Shown: positions 6,221-6,511 of the stretch, one piece after another
How the letters are laid out: the number at the start of each line of letters is the position of its first letter
How positions within the stretch are numbered: the first letter of the stretch is position 1
Assembly: GCA_021809565.1 (NCBI GenBank)
Contig: JAJZKG010000031.1
Location: forward strand, 1-6,511
Direction: 5' to 3'
Origin: a bacterium
GTDB lineage: Bacteria; Patescibacteria; Dojkabacteria; JAKAPS01; JAJZLI01
Length of the DNA: 6,511 nt
Notes under the pieces: generated by a model
The model's database searches: none
The model's input: the letters and a program-made list of their open reading frames with translations, nothing else
What the model was told of the DNA's origin: nothing
Made by a program: the position numbers and the translations under genes

Positions 6221-6511
6221 TCTGGATAAAACGTTGAAGGATTTCAGGATTAAGATGCTTCCTGAATACTCAATGGAAACACTGAAACGTGCCTCAAGAT
6301 GCATAGAAAGGTTTTCAAGGCTCGGGCTGGATGTGTTCGACCTCGATATGGAATGGATATATGAATACTGCTCCAGGGAGCTTGAGCACGGAAAAATGAA
6401 AAAAAGCTTAAGGTCTGAAATGGAGGATCTGCAGAGGTGGGCTCTGTACACGGACCAGAATATAAAGCTTCCACACTTTAAAAAGGAGCAGTATTCATAT
6501 ATCCATTCCAT
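6213..6511 (+). CDS. N-terminal part of a probable tyrosine recombinase/integrase (cut by the window end)
   Basis: At least 99 residues are visible, all helical and rich in charged and aromatic positions. A YSMETLKRASRCIERFSRLG stretch (residues 19-38) and an RSEMEDLQRWALYT helix (72-85) ending before KLPHFKK resemble the SAM-like core-binding domain that opens XerC/D-type and archaeal integrases (a DNA-clamping, four-helix unit). The catalytic domain with the R-H-R-Y residues would lie beyond the window, so the assignment cannot be proved here. The gene is the last visible member of the AbrB-like cassette, overlapping the 41-aa gene by eight bases. The last nine codons coincide with one arm of an inverted repeat whose other arm lies within the same gene, so the sequence beyond about residue 90 may not be authentic. 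The alternative is another helical DNA-binding protein. Confidence 0.5.
   Translation, partial: MNDLDKTLKDFRIKMLPEYSMETLKRASRCIERFSRLGLDVFDLDMEWIYEYCSRELEHGKMKKSLRSEMEDLQRWALYTDQNIKLPHFKKEQYSYIHS
6348..6511. repeat. Perfect 27-bp inverted repeat within the recombinase-like gene, right arm at the window end
   Basis: The left arm at 6348-6374 begins ATGGAATGGATATATGAATA. The right arm at 6485-6511 is its exact reverse complement over all 27 bases. They are separated by 110 bp. The inner boundary is sharp (mismatch at 6375/6484); the outer boundary is unknown because the window stops exactly at the arm. It may be an invertible-segment boundary or a hairpin artefact at a contig end. Confidence 0.9.

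Noticed and set aside
6092..6511. Minus-strand open frame of 139 codons beginning MEWIYEYC
   Set aside because: It lies opposite the coupled plus-strand genes, has no SD and no family features, and its first residues repeat the plus-strand peptide only because of the 27-bp inverted repeat.
1..6511. tRNA, rRNA or CRISPR arrays
   Set aside because: No cloverleaf-like G+C-rich segment, conserved rRNA stretch or regularly spaced direct repeats were seen on either strand.

Overview
The window looks archaeal, most likely from the Thermoplasmatales or their relatives. That placement is inferred from style, not from a marker gene. The sequence is A+T-rich. Strong TTTATATA boxes precede two transcription units, and Shine-Dalgarno sites are of the GAGGTG / GGTGAT type. 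Isoleucine is often ATA and arginine mostly AGA/AGG. The regulator, a winged helix with a C-terminal zinc ribbon, is a typical archaeal design. Both ends of the window cut a gene.

Positions 1-3601 (minus strand) are a single uninterrupted reading frame of at least 1200 codons, checked codon by codon. It encodes a superfamily 2 DEAH helicase with a Walker A motif, DEVH, SAT and QRRGRAGR. A C-terminal zinc finger and DUF1998 domain follow, running off the left edge. This architecture is shared by the MrfA repair helicases and the helicase/DUF1998 proteins of DISARM-type phage defence. It has its own promoter and SD in the 195-bp gap to its right.

Positions 3797-5650 (minus strand) are a compact three-gene operon, in transcription order: a winged-helix/zinc-ribbon regulator (118 aa), a soluble protein (318 aa) and a small protein with four membrane segments (167 aa). 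By recalled residue patterns, size, order and topology, the 318-aa and 167-aa proteins resemble phage lambda RexA and RexB. The whole operon mirrors lambda cI-rexA-rexB (repressor, intracellular sensor, membrane effector). If correct, this is an archaeal Rex-like abortive-infection module beside a DISARM/MrfA-like helicase, i.e. a small defence island. This is the main finding, and it needs profile searches to confirm.

Positions 5651-5754 are a divergent promoter with a TATA box readable in both directions and a perfect TTTACA-TATG-TGTAAA palindrome, probably an operator.

Positions 5755-6511 (plus strand) carry a tightly coupled, more G+C-rich cassette (about 42% against 25-32% in sampled defence-side stretches). 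It holds an AbrB-like DNA-binding protein, two tiny proteins joined by ATGA and TTGA overlaps (the second with Cys pairs), and the start of a protein resembling the N-terminal core-binding domain of a tyrosine recombinase. A perfect 27-bp inverted repeat lies inside that last gene, with one arm exactly at the window end. It is either a recombination site or an assembly artefact. The two sides of the window thus pair an A+T-rich defence block with a possible mobility cassette.
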